A DNA stretch of 15,955 nt from Entrophospora sp. SA101 (GCA_958430865.1 CAUDNR010001306.1:566-16520), one strand, 5' to 3'. Numbered from the stretch's first letter, positions 1-9,400 are shown. Numbers and translations are program-made. Notes: generated from the sequence alone by a model not told the origin.

Positions 1-284
1 AAAATTACTTTTTTTAGATAAAGAATGGTGTAACATATCAAAAATGTACCTTAAAACAAAACAAAAACAACGAAAATGTGCCCTAAAATCAGCCTGAAAT
101 CGTGTAACATTGCAGAAATCGGTGGATATGCGATAGAAAATTATTTTTAATAATAAAAAAAATACATAAATAAACAATTTATAAAAATATAAGTTAAAGA
201 ATTGCCAGAGCACTTGCATGGGAGGAAAATACTCAGACCCAAAGTCATTTGTAAGTATTACCTATTCTTTGGGACTCTGACAAA
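1..284. other. AT-rich non-coding stretch
   Basis: No reading frame or RNA gene is supported here. Around 225-285 there is a weak imperfect inverted pair (cagacccaaag at about 234 against ctttgggactctg at about 268), which could be worn transposon-end sequence. I cannot assign it. Confidence 0.4.
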
Positions 285-287
285 CAT

Positions 288-539
288 TCAACTTTCACTT
301 TCACTATTGCTATTATTACTATTATCAATAATGTTATTATTAATATTTGTATTTTCTTCGTTTTCATTATCTTCATAATCTTCACTCTCCACCTCTTTCT
401 TCTTTTCCTTTTTGACCCATTCCTGAATTGCTTCTATCGTTTTTCTTCTAGGATTTGTTTTTTGTTGACAGAAGTTTTTTATTGTGGAAGTAGCAACACC
501 TTTTCCATCTCCTAGTAATTGGGGAATTTCAATGACCAT
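288..539 (-). CDS. Small hypothetical protein, HTH-like N-terminus and acidic Asn/Ser-rich tail
   Basis: An 83-residue minus-strand frame starts at the ATG at 539-537 and ends just after 288. Residues 1-48 read as short helices: a first helix ending in IPQLLGDG, then VATSTIKNFCQQ, a KTNPRRK turn, then TIEAIQEWVKKE. This arrangement resembles Cro/C1-type helix-turn-helix domains (recognition-like segment STIKNFCQQKTNPRR). Residues 50-83 are acidic and Asn/Ser-rich low complexity (ENEENTNINNNIIDNSNNS). The frame stays open upstream of the ATG for 13 codons to a TGA at 581-579, and I see no AG acceptor that would add an upstream exon. It may be a short gene or the last exon or relic of a larger one. 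The HTH call rests on pattern only and no function is claimed. Confidence 0.35.
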   Translation of the reverse strand: MVIEIPQLLGDGKGVATSTIKNFCQQKTNPRRKTIEAIQEWVKKEKKKEVESEDYEDNENEENTNINNNIIDNSNNSNSESES

Positions 540-702
540 TTCATTAAATGAAAAATCGGATTCAACCCAGTATTTTTGTCAAATAATTCCCGTTTCACTA
601 TGTGTCACCAATCAGGATTTTTGTGTAATAAATTCAAAAAATAAAAAATTCCGGTTTTTTTGTATGTACGCGTTATAATGAATTTATACATAATTTCTCA
701 CT

Positions 703-822
703 TTGTTCTTTCTTCAAATACTTCTAATGGTGCTATAATTCTTGGGTTTCATGGTAGATCTGATGTAAATGAGTTTCATATTAACTATTTTTGTATAGGG
801 ATAGTTCTATACATCACTTAAG
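703..822 (-). pseudogene. Decayed copy of the 5' end of the hypothetical gene at 1471-2151
   Basis: This 120-bp stretch aligns with 2038-2156 at roughly 92% identity by eye, with about ten substitutions or small indels. In 2038-2156 the minus strand encodes the N-terminus of the hypothetical gene (IYRTIPIQ...MKLIYIRFTMEPKNYSIIRSIL). In the 703-822 copy the same reading meets TAG after MYRTIPIQK and TGA after KNYSTIRSI, with frame-breaking indels, so it is broken. Homology stops near 702. It lies directly against the identical 422-bp repeat copy at 823-1244, so the two together look like a segmental duplication whose coding end has decayed. Confidence 0.6.
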
Positions 823-1244
823 ATAACAAATGGGATATTATAAAACTGTTAATTATGATCACATTACAAATGGCTAAATTTTGGTCCCTGAAATCCTTGG
901 TAATACCAATGTTCATTTTGTCTGGTTTTGTTACAGCATGTCCCATATATGTTTCCCAATTGAACCATCACTGCTTGCATTTAAATCACTCCTACAGAAA
1001 GTGTAAGGCTTCACTTTCATCATTGACAAAAATTTATACAAAATAAAATGATTTATCAAAAAAAAAAAAAAAGAAGCAGAATAATTGGTAATTATGTATA
1101 TACTCAACAAAAATATGTTATTGATAAAGTCTAACTTTCCTTAATTGTGATTCAAAAATGTCAATTTGGAAATAATTATTTATTTGCAAGAATTATACTT
1201 GAATACAGAAGGTTTCATTCATGCTTATTTGGCTAATTGATTGA
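823..1244. repeat. 422-bp identical dispersed duplicate, copy 1
   Basis: Positions 823-1244 are identical to 2157-2578 (constant offset of 1334), including a run of 15 A residues at 1058-1072 (2392-2406 in copy 2). The plus strand holds an identical 63-codon frame at 855-1046 in both copies. Its stop is followed by AATAAA at about 1042, and the A15 run begins about 10 bases further on, so the block resembles the 3' end of a retrotransposed transcript. The genome is AT-rich enough that this could be chance. I recognise no family in either strand. Confidence 0.85.
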
Positions 1245-1470
1245 AAACAAATTGAATGAATATATAAAAACAAGTAGATATAACTCTAAAATTTCAAGCA
1301 CATACTTTTGTTTGTTGTAGTATCTAACAAGGTAATTCAGAGTTAATTCAGGACAAACTTAGAAGATGGAATAAAAATAACCAAAGAGAAATAAGTTAAC
1401 TAATGTTGTAAACAGTATACAATATTCTCACAAACAAACAAATAAATGAATGAATGAAAAATATTTTTTT
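1245..1470. other. AT-rich spacer
   Basis: No gene is supported between the end of repeat copy 1 and the 3' end of the minus-strand hypothetical gene. The stretch ends in short ATGA/ACAA simple repeats at about 1432-1458, including aataaatgaatgaatgaa. Confidence 0.5.
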
Positions 1471-2151
1471 TTATGCAATTTGTTCATTACCTTTCCCTCC
1501 ATGTAACATTTCTTCATACAATGCCCACCTAACTTCCTTTTCCTTCACCAATCTTGCCTTTTCTTCCTTTAATTCATCCATCTCCCATATCTCTTTAAAA
1601 TCCCTCAAGTTCTCCTCCTTCATAAACTCCTCCAACTTCCATTTTGCTTCTTTGTATTCTCTTACAACTTCTAATTGGTTTTCACTTCCTTGAAAGTTGT
1701 CATTTTTTAAAAATAAAAAAAAAAGATTCAAAACTCAAACAATGTTTTTTATTGATAAGCAATGCAATATGATGATCATTAATTAAGTTTGCATAAAGGA
1801 GAATTTTCTTTGTAGTAATAGTCAGTAAAAAAAATTGTAATAATAAGATTATTTTCTTTCTAAGGGTTCCTGCTTTTTGTTAGGTAATAGCACACTTTCA
1901 TTTTGTTTTCTTTTTCTAACATTTATGATTTTTCTTTCTTCTTGGTAAATTTCATAAGTAATCCTTTCTTTTTTTAGATAAGCTTCCGGTGTCTTGGTAT
2001 CATTTATTTTAAAAACATAAGGAGCAATTTTTTCATCTTGTTCCTTCTTCAAAATACTTCTAATGATGCTATAATTCTTGGGTTCCATGGTAAACCTGAT
2101 GTAAATGAGTTTCATGTTATTATTTTGTATAGGGATAGTTCTATATATCAC
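1471..2151 (-). CDS. Hypothetical charged coiled-coil protein, probably two exons
   Basis: Two minus-strand open stretches lie head to tail. The upstream one (2151-1849) starts MIYRTIPIQ, with alternative ATGs at 2115 and at about 2091 (MEPKNYS). It is followed by a Lys/Glu-rich stretch at 1731-1471 that ends in HGGKGNEQIA. They can be joined by one GT-AG intron, donor GTGTGC at 1895 and acceptor TTTCAAG ending at 1689, giving RKRKQNE, then Arg, then SENQLEVVREYKEAKW in one frame. The donor is weak, so the model is tentative. The second exon (KWKLEEFMKEENLRDFKEIWEMDELKEEKAR) has heptad-like spacing typical of coiled coil. The family is not recognised. A broken copy of the first exon lies at 703-822. 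The alternative is two independent relics. Confidence 0.4.
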
Positions 2152-2156
2152 TTAAA

Positions 2157-2578
2157 ATAACAAATGGGATATTATAAAACTGTTAATTATGATCACATTA
2201 CAAATGGCTAAATTTTGGTCCCTGAAATCCTTGGTAATACCAATGTTCATTTTGTCTGGTTTTGTTACAGCATGTCCCATATATGTTTCCCAATTGAACC
2301 ATCACTGCTTGCATTTAAATCACTCCTACAGAAAGTGTAAGGCTTCACTTTCATCATTGACAAAAATTTATACAAAATAAAATGATTTATCAAAAAAAAA
2401 AAAAAAGAAGCAGAATAATTGGTAATTATGTATATACTCAACAAAAATATGTTATTGATAAAGTCTAACTTTCCTTAATTGTGATTCAAAAATGTCAATT
2501 TGGAAATAATTATTTATTTGCAAGAATTATACTTGAATACAGAAGGTTTCATTCATGCTTATTTGGCTAATTGATTGA
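2157..2578. repeat. 422-bp identical dispersed duplicate, copy 2
   Basis: Base-for-base identical to 823-1244 and in the same orientation. Its left side abuts the intact 5' end of the minus-strand hypothetical gene, so the repeat lies in that gene's upstream region. Its right end runs into a 69-bp tandem duplication that copy 1 lacks. Confidence 0.85.
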
Positions 2579-2646
2579 TTATTTATTTGCAAGAATTATA
2601 CTTGAATACAGAAGGTTTCATTCATGCTTATTTGGCTAATTGATTG
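2509..2646. repeat. 69-bp tandem duplication (two units)
   Basis: Units 2509-2577 and 2578-2646 are identical direct repeats beginning attatttatttgcaagaatt and ending ggctaattgattg. The sequence corresponding to unit 1 occurs once in copy 1, ending at 1243. The second unit therefore arose after the 422-bp duplication, or was lost from copy 1. Confidence 0.9.
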
Positions 2647-3094
2647 ATCCAACTTTTCAAATCATATGAATTACCAATTTCAAGAACTCCAGAAGAAAAA
2701 ATTTGACACTGAACAAATGGTTCATTTTCGCATATGACTCAATTCTAACCAATAATAATAATAATAAAATCAAAAACTAAATATATATATACTTTTCCAT
2801 GATCGGTCATTGCTTTAGTGCTCCTACTGATTTATTTGTTAATTGTACATTTTAAAATTAAAGATATTAAGATCCAATAAAACAAACTAAATTTACGGTA
2901 TTTTTTTTTGGAAAAAGGCTTACTATATTAATATATTTACAGCTGACAATCAATTTAATTTAATAGTATTTACATGGGGCGATTTGATCACATTACATCA
3001 TTACACATCTTAGGGGGTAGTATCTTTCCTTTATTAGAAATCGATATTTAACATAAAAAAATTGTTTTTAAAATTTAAAAAAAAAAAAAAAAAA
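2647..3094 (+). promoter_or_regulatory. Upstream region and poly(A) leader of the RCC1 gene
   Basis: No gene lies in this 448-bp stretch. It holds a short AAT microsatellite (about 2751-2766) and A/T tracts, and it ends in an uninterrupted run of 19 A residues (3077-3095) whose last base is the A of the RCC1 start codon. No defined promoter motif can be supported. Confidence 0.35.
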
Positions 3095-4545
3095 ATGAAA
3101 AAGAGGAGAATCGGTGGAACAGTCACGCCAGAACCAACTGTCATAAATAAAAAGATTAAAGGAGTCGTCATACCAAGGATAGAAATCCCAAATGTTCCAG
3201 GAAATATTTTTGTATTTGGTTCAAATGAAATTGCACAGCTAGGTTTCGATCCTGAAATTGTTGACACTATCAAAAAACCGAGGCTATTGGAACCTCTAGT
3301 AAACAAAAACATAGTTGCGATATCTGTATCAAGTTTACATAACGTTGCTATAGATGATCAAGGAAGGGTATACAGTTGGGGCTGCAATGATGAGGGTGCT
3401 TTGGGAAGAAATACCGACAAAATAGATGAATTTATTCCTGCTCAAGTTGAGGGAGTAGATGATGTTAGAATTGTTAAGGCTGCTTGTGGTGATAATATAA
3501 CATTTTTATTATCTGATGAAGGCGTTCTTTATGCAGCAGGCACTTACTTTGTATGTATTAGTGTATTTGTATATTGTTTATTTATGTGTGTTTGTATATT
3601 TTATTTATTTATTTACTATTTCCTTTTATTAATTGTGTTTGTTGCTTGTGCATTTTTTATGATTTGCCATTAAAATTTCTTAATTAGGATGAAAATGGAC
3701 GACTCGGATTTTCGCGAGAACAATTACTTCATAAACAAATAATATTCACTAAATATAAGCCTGTCCAACGTATCAAGTTCAGTGATGTTGCTTGTGGTGA
3801 AAACCATACATTAGCTATTACAAAAAAGCATGAACTGTATGTCTGGGGGTGGAATGGAATGTTTCAACTGGGAAGAAAATTTAATCCTCGTCTAAATGAA
3901 AAGGGATCAGGGTTGGCACCAGAACGCATTATGAGAAACATTAAAAAAATTTTTTGTGGTAGTTGGAATTCGTTCGTTATTGATACAAGTAATAAATTAT
4001 ATGTATGGGGACTTAACAACTATGGCCAATGTGGATTTGATCCTAGCCAGAAAGAATCAATAATACTTCCTACACGACTTGATCTTGATTATGATAGTAC
4101 AATTAAAGAAATTGCTGCCGGACAACACCATACAATTGTATTGTTTGAAGATGGTAGAATGTTTTCTTTTGGAAGATGTGATGATGGTCAATTAGGCGTT
4201 GGTGATAATGTAATGCAGAATCAAAGATTTTACACTTTCAGTGAAGTGGGAAGAGATCCATTATCAAATAAAGACAATGTTACCACCACTTCTAAAGATG
4301 TTGATAATGAAATTTCGAATTATAGAAAAGTAAGGGCATGGAACAATAGCAATATTGCTATTGCTCATGATGAATCGATATGGTCATGGGGTGCTGGTGA
4401 ATCCTATAACCTTGGACATGGACAAGAAAGAAATGAACCATTGCCACGTAAAATAACTTCAATTGATTTACACAATTACCAAATAGTTGATGTTGGAGTT
4501 GGTTCACAACATGGTGCAATATTAGCCCATGAAAAGGATAATTGA
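3095..4545 (+). CDS. RCC1/PRP20-type guanine nucleotide exchange factor for Ran (two exons)
   Basis: Exons 3095-3550 and 3688-4545 are joined across a 137-nt phase-0 intron (GTATGT...TTAATTAG), giving 437 residues, close to the usual length of RCC1 and yeast Prp20. The start is the first ATG, right after a poly(A) tract. A basic KKRR lies at the N-terminus, as expected for a nuclear import signal. RCC1 blades follow in order: IFVFGSNEIAQLG (residue 38), VYSWGCNDEGALGR (92), LYAAGTYF joined to DENGRLG across the intron, LYVWGWNGMFQLGR, LYVWGLNNYGQCGF, MFSFGRCDDGQLG and IWSWGAGESYNLGHG. The GTYFDENGRLG segment corresponds to the GTFRDNNG region of animal RCC1, so restoration of this motif supports the splice. 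Members of this family load Ran with GTP on chromatin and drive nuclear transport and spindle assembly. The alternative is a paralogous RCC1-repeat protein, but length and motif order favour the true exchange factor. Confidence 0.88.
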
Positions 4546-4557
4546 GAATAATTATAT

Positions 4558-4563
4558 AATAAA
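4558..4563 (+). terminator. Polyadenylation signal AATAAA of the RCC1 gene
   Basis: AATAAA lies 13 bases after the RCC1 stop codon. In this AT-rich context the motif is common, so the call rests on position. Confidence 0.4.
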
Positions 4564-4699
4564 GCAGATAATATTTTTATTATTTTATATGTGTATAGGA
4601 AATTAACAAATTAAAATTAAAAATTATATTACATTCAACATCTATATAATAAAATATATAATAAATAAATGACATTCAAGTATAATCTTTTACAATAAG

Positions 4700-4759
4700 T
4701 TAAACACATTTTTTACAAGAACAACCAACTGTCCATGAATGGTGAGCACAATCATCCAT
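4700..4759 (-). pseudogene. Short Cys-rich coding relic
   Basis: The minus strand encodes MDDCAHHSWTVGCSCKKCV and a stop. It is preceded in frame by a Cys codon and an 11-residue hydrophobic stretch, then a TGA. The spacing W-T-V-x-C-x-C is reminiscent of zinc-binding ends such as SWIM domains of transposases, but it is too short to assign. No acceptor AG is available to attach an upstream exon, so it is probably a fragment or chance. Confidence 0.2.
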
Positions 4760-4908
4760 GCAAGTAAAAAGGATAAAAATAATGTAGTGATAAATTCAAT
4801 TAATAATTATTTGAAACAAATATTTATGTATGAGTAATATTTGGAATTCATAATCTTCAAAAGAAAGAACAAAGGCTAGCAGGAAGCATGGTAATTATCA
4901 AGCACCCC

Positions 4909-6135
4909 TACGGGCAGTCCACATCCACTCAAGAAGATAGATGACAAGATTTTCTCGGAATAAATAAATAAAGTAAAGAGGGACCCAGTTAAATTATTAG
5001 TTTTGTGCTAATGGTATGTATAGTTTTTTATGTATTCTTTTGTAATGTGACCCAAAAAAAATGTTTGTAATAATGGTGTCTTTTTGATAATGACTTGGAT
5101 GAAAAATATATAATATGGTTACTAATTAAATTTATTATTATTTATTTATAACCGAGTTTACACTTTATCAAGGATTGTAAAGTTATTAGAACAAAGCTGA
5201 ATTATTGAAGTTGTTCAGGTTGATAATGATAGAAACTGCATTTCAATTGACTTTTGAGATTGTAATTGTTTACAAGTACAATAATTTTATTTTATTTTCC
5301 AGGAACTTTCTTGTTGCAGTATCTTCTCAATTTAAAACAAAATCTAAAATCATCAAAGCTAGGAAAAAACCAGCAGGCTTTGAAAATAATCAAATGACAA
5401 TCTCTGCAAAATATGTTTTAACAGGCTAAATTTATTTTAATAAAGGCAATATCCTGCTCATATAATATAATTTTATTAGAATAAAGTAAATATAATAATA
5501 ATAATAATTCACAAAATAAATTCCAAATTAACTTTATATGAGGCTATTCCTCTTGAAATAATTAAAAAAAATATATAATATTTAAATTTAACATTTCAGG
5601 AAAAAAACAGATATGCCAAACAAAGTCTATGAAGTTTATTCAGTCTCAATTTAACAATTTTAACTGCATCATAGATATTGTTGACTGATCTGGATATTAC
5701 CTAGGTAATAGGAAGTCAGATCCAGTATTAATGAAGTCACCTATTAAAACTAGATGAATTAGAATTTGAATTAAAATTAGAATTTGAATTTGAATTTGAG
5801 GGTATTTGTGCTATATAATAATTGATTAGCTGTTTTATTTTTAAGTTGATATTATTTTGTTTTAACCATGAGTTAAACAAAACATATTGATTAAGTTTTT
5901 TACTGTAAGTAATGCGTTATGGAGAATTCCAAGTTTGAATGAGAATAATGAGCCACCAATAATACAATTATAATCTTCATTATATAATATATAAATAACC
6001 CAATTTTGGTCAGAGTTTCAAAGTTTTCCTAGAAAATCTCCATTTACAATTCAAATAAAGGGAAGCAAACAATACATTCCTTGCACAAGCTGTTGGAAAA
6101 GGAACACAGCTATGTTTAGCATGTGGACTGCCCTA
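4909..6135. mobile_element. Candidate TA-flanked terminal-inverted-repeat element (no intact transposase)
   Basis: GGGCAGTCCACAT at 4912-4924 is matched by its reverse complement at 6121-6133. Outside the repeats are TA dinucleotides (4909-4910 and 6134-6135), the target duplication used by Tc1/mariner elements. The left side carries one extra C between the TA and the repeat. The 13-base match is GC-rich in an AT-rich window, which argues against chance. The inside has no transposase that I can read, only AT-rich sequence and a perfect 16-bp palindrome at 5695-5710 (tattacctaggtaata). It may be a non-autonomous or gutted Tc1-type element of about 1.2 kb. Confidence 0.45.
5695..5710. repeat. 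Perfect 16-bp palindrome tattacctaggtaata
   Basis: The sequence is its own reverse complement. It is flanked by an imperfect outer pair (ctgatctgga to the left, gtcagatccag to the right), so it could form a cruciform or mark a decayed insertion. It lies inside the candidate element at 4909-6135. Confidence 0.6.
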
Positions 6136-6533
6136 TAAAAAATAAAATATAAATAGCCAAAATACATACAAAACATACTGGTTTTCCATATTATGTACTC
6201 TGTATGTATTCTGTATTTTATTTTTTGTAGAGCAGACAAAGGTAAATTTGAGAAGGTGACATGAAATGAAAGTAAGAGCAAGTGAGATAAAGGCAAATTG
6301 AAGGGGTAAACCAGTAGAGGCTTACCTGAAGATAGTTATTAACCTTTTGATTATGAAAAAATTTTGCATTTGAATATACATCAGAATTATCAAAAAAATG
6401 GTAGACCACAATAAACTTGATTCAAACTATATAGAATATTTTAAATCACAAAGATTATGTCAGATATGTTGCAAAAAAGCTTGCCCCAGATGAGACAACA
6501 TACAGTACAAGAATATAGGATTTTCATGACTGG

Positions 6534-7015
6534 TATGGTGAAGAAGTGGTATCATGAATTACCCCAAGAAGAGGATGAACTGAAGAGAATGTAGTTGAAA
6601 TCAGCCAGAAGGTTATGGCTTGACCTTGGTAAAGGATTAGGACCACTGGCAAAAATTAATGGTAAAATGAGCTGGCATTATTATACTCAAATGCTTGTAA
6701 ACAAATTTGCTGATAAAGGCTTTAATGGACAGGGTATTTGTTTCAAGATGATAATGCTTCAATTCATACTGCTAAAGATGTTCAAAAGTGGTTAAGGGCA
6801 AACAAACCCAAAATTTACCAAGAAAATCTCCTGACTAAACCCTATTGAGCATCTTTGGCATGTGCTAGAAACATGCATTAGAAGTCATCCTAACAATCTA
6901 AAGAACTTGAGGCTGATTTAAAGAGGAACAGAATAAAATTCCTCAAAGTGTTTTAATGAATTTGATTGAAAGCATGAATTCAAGTTTGTATAAAGAGAAA
7001 AGGACATCCAACTAA
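6534..7015 (+). pseudogene. Tc1-like transposase, decayed C-terminal part
   Basis: Conceptual reading with frame changes recovers the C-terminal part of a Tc1-family DDE transposase. It runs GKGLGPLAKINGKM (about 6625-6668), YTQMLVNKF, then after a shift FQDDNASIHTAKDVQKWL (about 6738-6790, second catalytic Asp), then after further single-base losses SPD and LNPIEHLWHVLE (about 6826-6870, catalytic Glu). It ends at a relic of the LIESM...KGHPT-type C-terminus (about 6960-7015). At least three frameshifts and a TAG at 6592-6594 break it. The N-terminal HTH region and first catalytic Asp are not recognisable upstream. The reaction would be cut-and-paste transposition at TA sites, but this copy cannot make a protein. 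Confidence 0.8.
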
Positions 7016-7198
7016 ATATTAGATGGTAGGATTGGTAGTAGTTAAGTTATTACATAGGTTTTGAGTAATAAAATAAATAAAAATTTTTTAATCAAAATTC
7101 ACTTTTATTTATTTATTCAAGTTCTACAAACCTAGAAGCATGGAAATTTTGCACAGATGTTCACAAGGGCCTAGGCTATGAATATTATAAAATTCACC

Positions 7199-7221
7199 AA
7201 AACTTTTGACCAAGTGCTGTA
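7199..7221 (+). mobile_element. Probable right terminal repeat of the Tc1-like element
   Basis: The sequence aaaacttttgaccaagtgct followed by gta lies about 200 bases after the decayed transposase, the usual spacing. Read inward it is TACAGCACTTGGTCAAAAG, which has the TACAG-type start of Tc1-like ends. I could not find a matching left end before 6534, so the 5' part appears lost. Confidence 0.5.
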
Positions 7222-7320
7222 TTTGTTGTATTTGTGCAATTATTGCAAAATTACATATATAGTGTAAATACACCATTTCAAAATGATTGTCATACATATT
7301 TAATATTAATCAATTTCAAA

Positions 7321-8967
7321 ATGTTTAATAATAATAACAGTTTTTCATCATTAGAAAGTACATTATTTAACAATCTTATAAACTCTAACCAAAATGCTTT
7401 ACCATTAAAATATACTAATAAGCTAGTAAATGATTTAACAAGTTTAATGAAAGAATCAGATTATTATGATATGGAAGTCAAAGTTGGAGAAGAAGAAAAT
7501 AGTAAAATATTCAAAGCTCATTCCAATATTTTAAAAGCAAGATCTTTGTATTTTAAAGCGGCTTTATCAGATAATTGGATTAAAAAATCTGATAATGGTA
7601 GTATTTTTTTTGAAAAAGAAAATATTTCTCCAAGAGTTTTCGAAATTCTTTTAATGTAATTTAATTTATTAATAATAGTTGAATACAATTGTTTAATAAT
7701 TATAATAATTTATCTAAAATTTTTTTTTCTTGTTATTTATATTTTTAAAAGATATATGTACAATGGAATTATTGATATTGATAGCCTGGATGCAGATGAA
7801 ATTTTAGAACTTCTTGAAGCATGTGATGAATTAAATTTTAATGAGTTAATTGATGATTTACAAAATTATTTAATTAATGAAAAAAATAAATGGATACACC
7901 AAAATTTAATTTATGTTAATGAAATTTCATCAAAACACCAATTGTTCAGTCTACTTCAAAATTATTGTAATAAATTAATTCGCAAAAAACCAGAAGTATT
8001 TTTAAAATCTAAAGACATTGCAATAGTTGAAAAAACAATGCTTATGTCTATATTGGAAAGGGATGATTTAGAATTAGATGAAATTGAAGTTTGGGATTGC
8101 ATTATTCAATGGGGAATAGGACAAAATGAAAAAACACTGAAAAAAAATTTTTCAGAGTGGGATAAGGATGATTTCAAAGTGTTGAAAAATATATTGGAAG
8201 ATATTATTCCATTAATTAGGTTCAATAATATTTCTTCGAATAATTTTGATGAGAAAATTAGACCATATAGAAAAGCCTTTAATAAAGAAGCATATGAAGA
8301 GATTCTTCAATATTATGTTAGTTATGAAAAATGGCAACCTAGGTTACTTCTTCAAAAAGGCCCAAGAACAAGAATCAGGAAAGGGACATTATTAAATCCA
8401 AAGTTAAAAACTTTAATTTCTGGTTGGATTGATCAAAAAAATAATGATTATTATAATGAATATAATATGCCATATGATTTTGAATTAATTTATTGTGGAT
8501 CAGGAGATGGCTTTTCAAGGGCAGTTTTTGAGAAGAAATGTTATAACATTGAGAAAACTGTAGTCTTAATGAAATTTAAAGAAACAGGCGAATTAGCAGG
8601 TGGTTATAATTCAGCTTGTTGGAACATAAAAGAAAAATCTCGAAATGAAAATTATTGTATTGTAGCCGATAAAAGTTTTATATTTAAAATTGATGATGAT
8701 AAAGTTAATAATCCAATTTTAAGTAGAGCCCAATATCCTAGATGGGCAATATATCATCATGCACCAATTATTAGTGTTTTTACTCAATATGGTACGGAAC
8801 TTCATGAGGTTACTGTAGATTTCCGTGATTTACAACTACGTAACATTAATAATAAACCTTATTGTTGTCATTATCCCTATGCTTATGAAAATAATTTCTT
8901 TATTGGAAATGATTCAAAAATGGTGTTGGAAGAATGTGAAGTGTATAAATTAATAGTAATTGAATAA
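7321..8967 (+). CDS. BTB-BACK-TLDc domain protein (two exons)
   Basis: Exons 7321-7655 and 7752-8967 are joined across a 96-nt phase-2 intron (GTAATT...AAAAG), giving 516 residues. The splice restores the end of the BTB fold, FEILLIYMYNGIIDID. Domains: BTB/POZ at about residues 45-150 (SDYYDMEVKVGE, FKAHSNILKARSLYFKAAL), BACK at about 160-270 (LIRKKPEVFLKSKDIAIVEK, VWDCIIQWG), TLDc at about 325-516 (LISGWIDQ, FELIYCGSGDGFSRAVFEKKC, GELAGGYNSACW, IYHHAPIISVFTQYG, ending ECEVYKLIVIE). BTB-BACK proteins typically bridge substrates to Cullin-3 ubiquitin ligase. TLDc domains are linked to oxidation resistance and V-ATPase binding. Which of these applies here is unknown. The family is greatly expanded in Rhizophagus. 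The stop codon TAA overlaps an AATAAA (8963-8968). The frame is intact, and a decayed partial copy follows at 9085. Confidence 0.9.
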
Positions 8968-9084
8968 AATTTTTTTAACTATAATTATTTATCAAAACTT
9001 GATAATTACAATTTTCAATAAAATCTGATTTTAACAATTCTGCAATTGCATATTTAAATTGTGATGAAAAAAAAAAGCCTGATA

Positions 9085-9400
9085 ATTACAGTTTTTCATC
9101 CTTGGACTCTTACTTGATGACCTTACAAGTTCTAACCAAAATATATTAGTCAACTAGTAAATGATTTAACAAATTTATTGAATGAATCAAAGTTGAAGAT
9201 GATAAATTTTAAAAGCAAGGTCCTCTCCATATTTTAAAATCGAATTATTAGCTAATTAGGTCAAAAAATTCGATTTTGTTTAGGAAAGAAAACATATCTC
9301 CAAATTTAAGTAATATTAATCTAAAAATTTATACAATGAAGTTGTTAATATATATGATCTGGATGAAAGGAACTTCTTTAATGATTTACTTGATTGAACG
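9085..9400 (+). pseudogene. Decayed partial copy of the adjacent BTB-BACK-TLDc gene
   Basis: The stretch follows the start of the intact gene: cagtttttcatc near 9089, agttctaaccaaaat near 9128, ctagtaaatgatttaaca near 9155, attttaaaagcaag near 9207, and aaagaaaacatatctcc near 9286. After that, tacaatgaagttgtt near 9331 and gatctggatgaaag near 9356 correspond to the start of exon 2 (tacaatggaattatt, agcctggatgcagatg). Large internal deletions and stops destroy the frame, and nothing after the early BACK region is present. Only about 28 bases separate the exon 1-like and exon 2-like parts, so the 96-nt intron of the intact gene is absent. It is a local tandem-duplicate relic, or an insertion of a spliced or intronless paralogue. 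Confidence 0.8.

Noticed and set aside
484..678. Plus-strand 64-codon frame
   Set aside because: It overlaps the minus-strand HTH-like frame, has no recognisable motif, and looks like a shadow frame.
3062..3094. Extension of the RCC1 protein to an upstream TTG
   Set aside because: The extra residues are poly-Lys from the A run. Eukaryotic initiation favours the ATG at 3095.
5205..5429. Plus-strand 74-codon frame within the candidate TIR element
   Set aside because: It begins at a non-ATG codon, shows no transposase motif, and has composition like the spacer.
6051..6409. Two overlapping minus-strand frames (81 and 63 codons)
   Set aside because: They are hydrophobic, without family signal, and lie between transposon remnants. 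Chance frames in AT-rich DNA are more likely.
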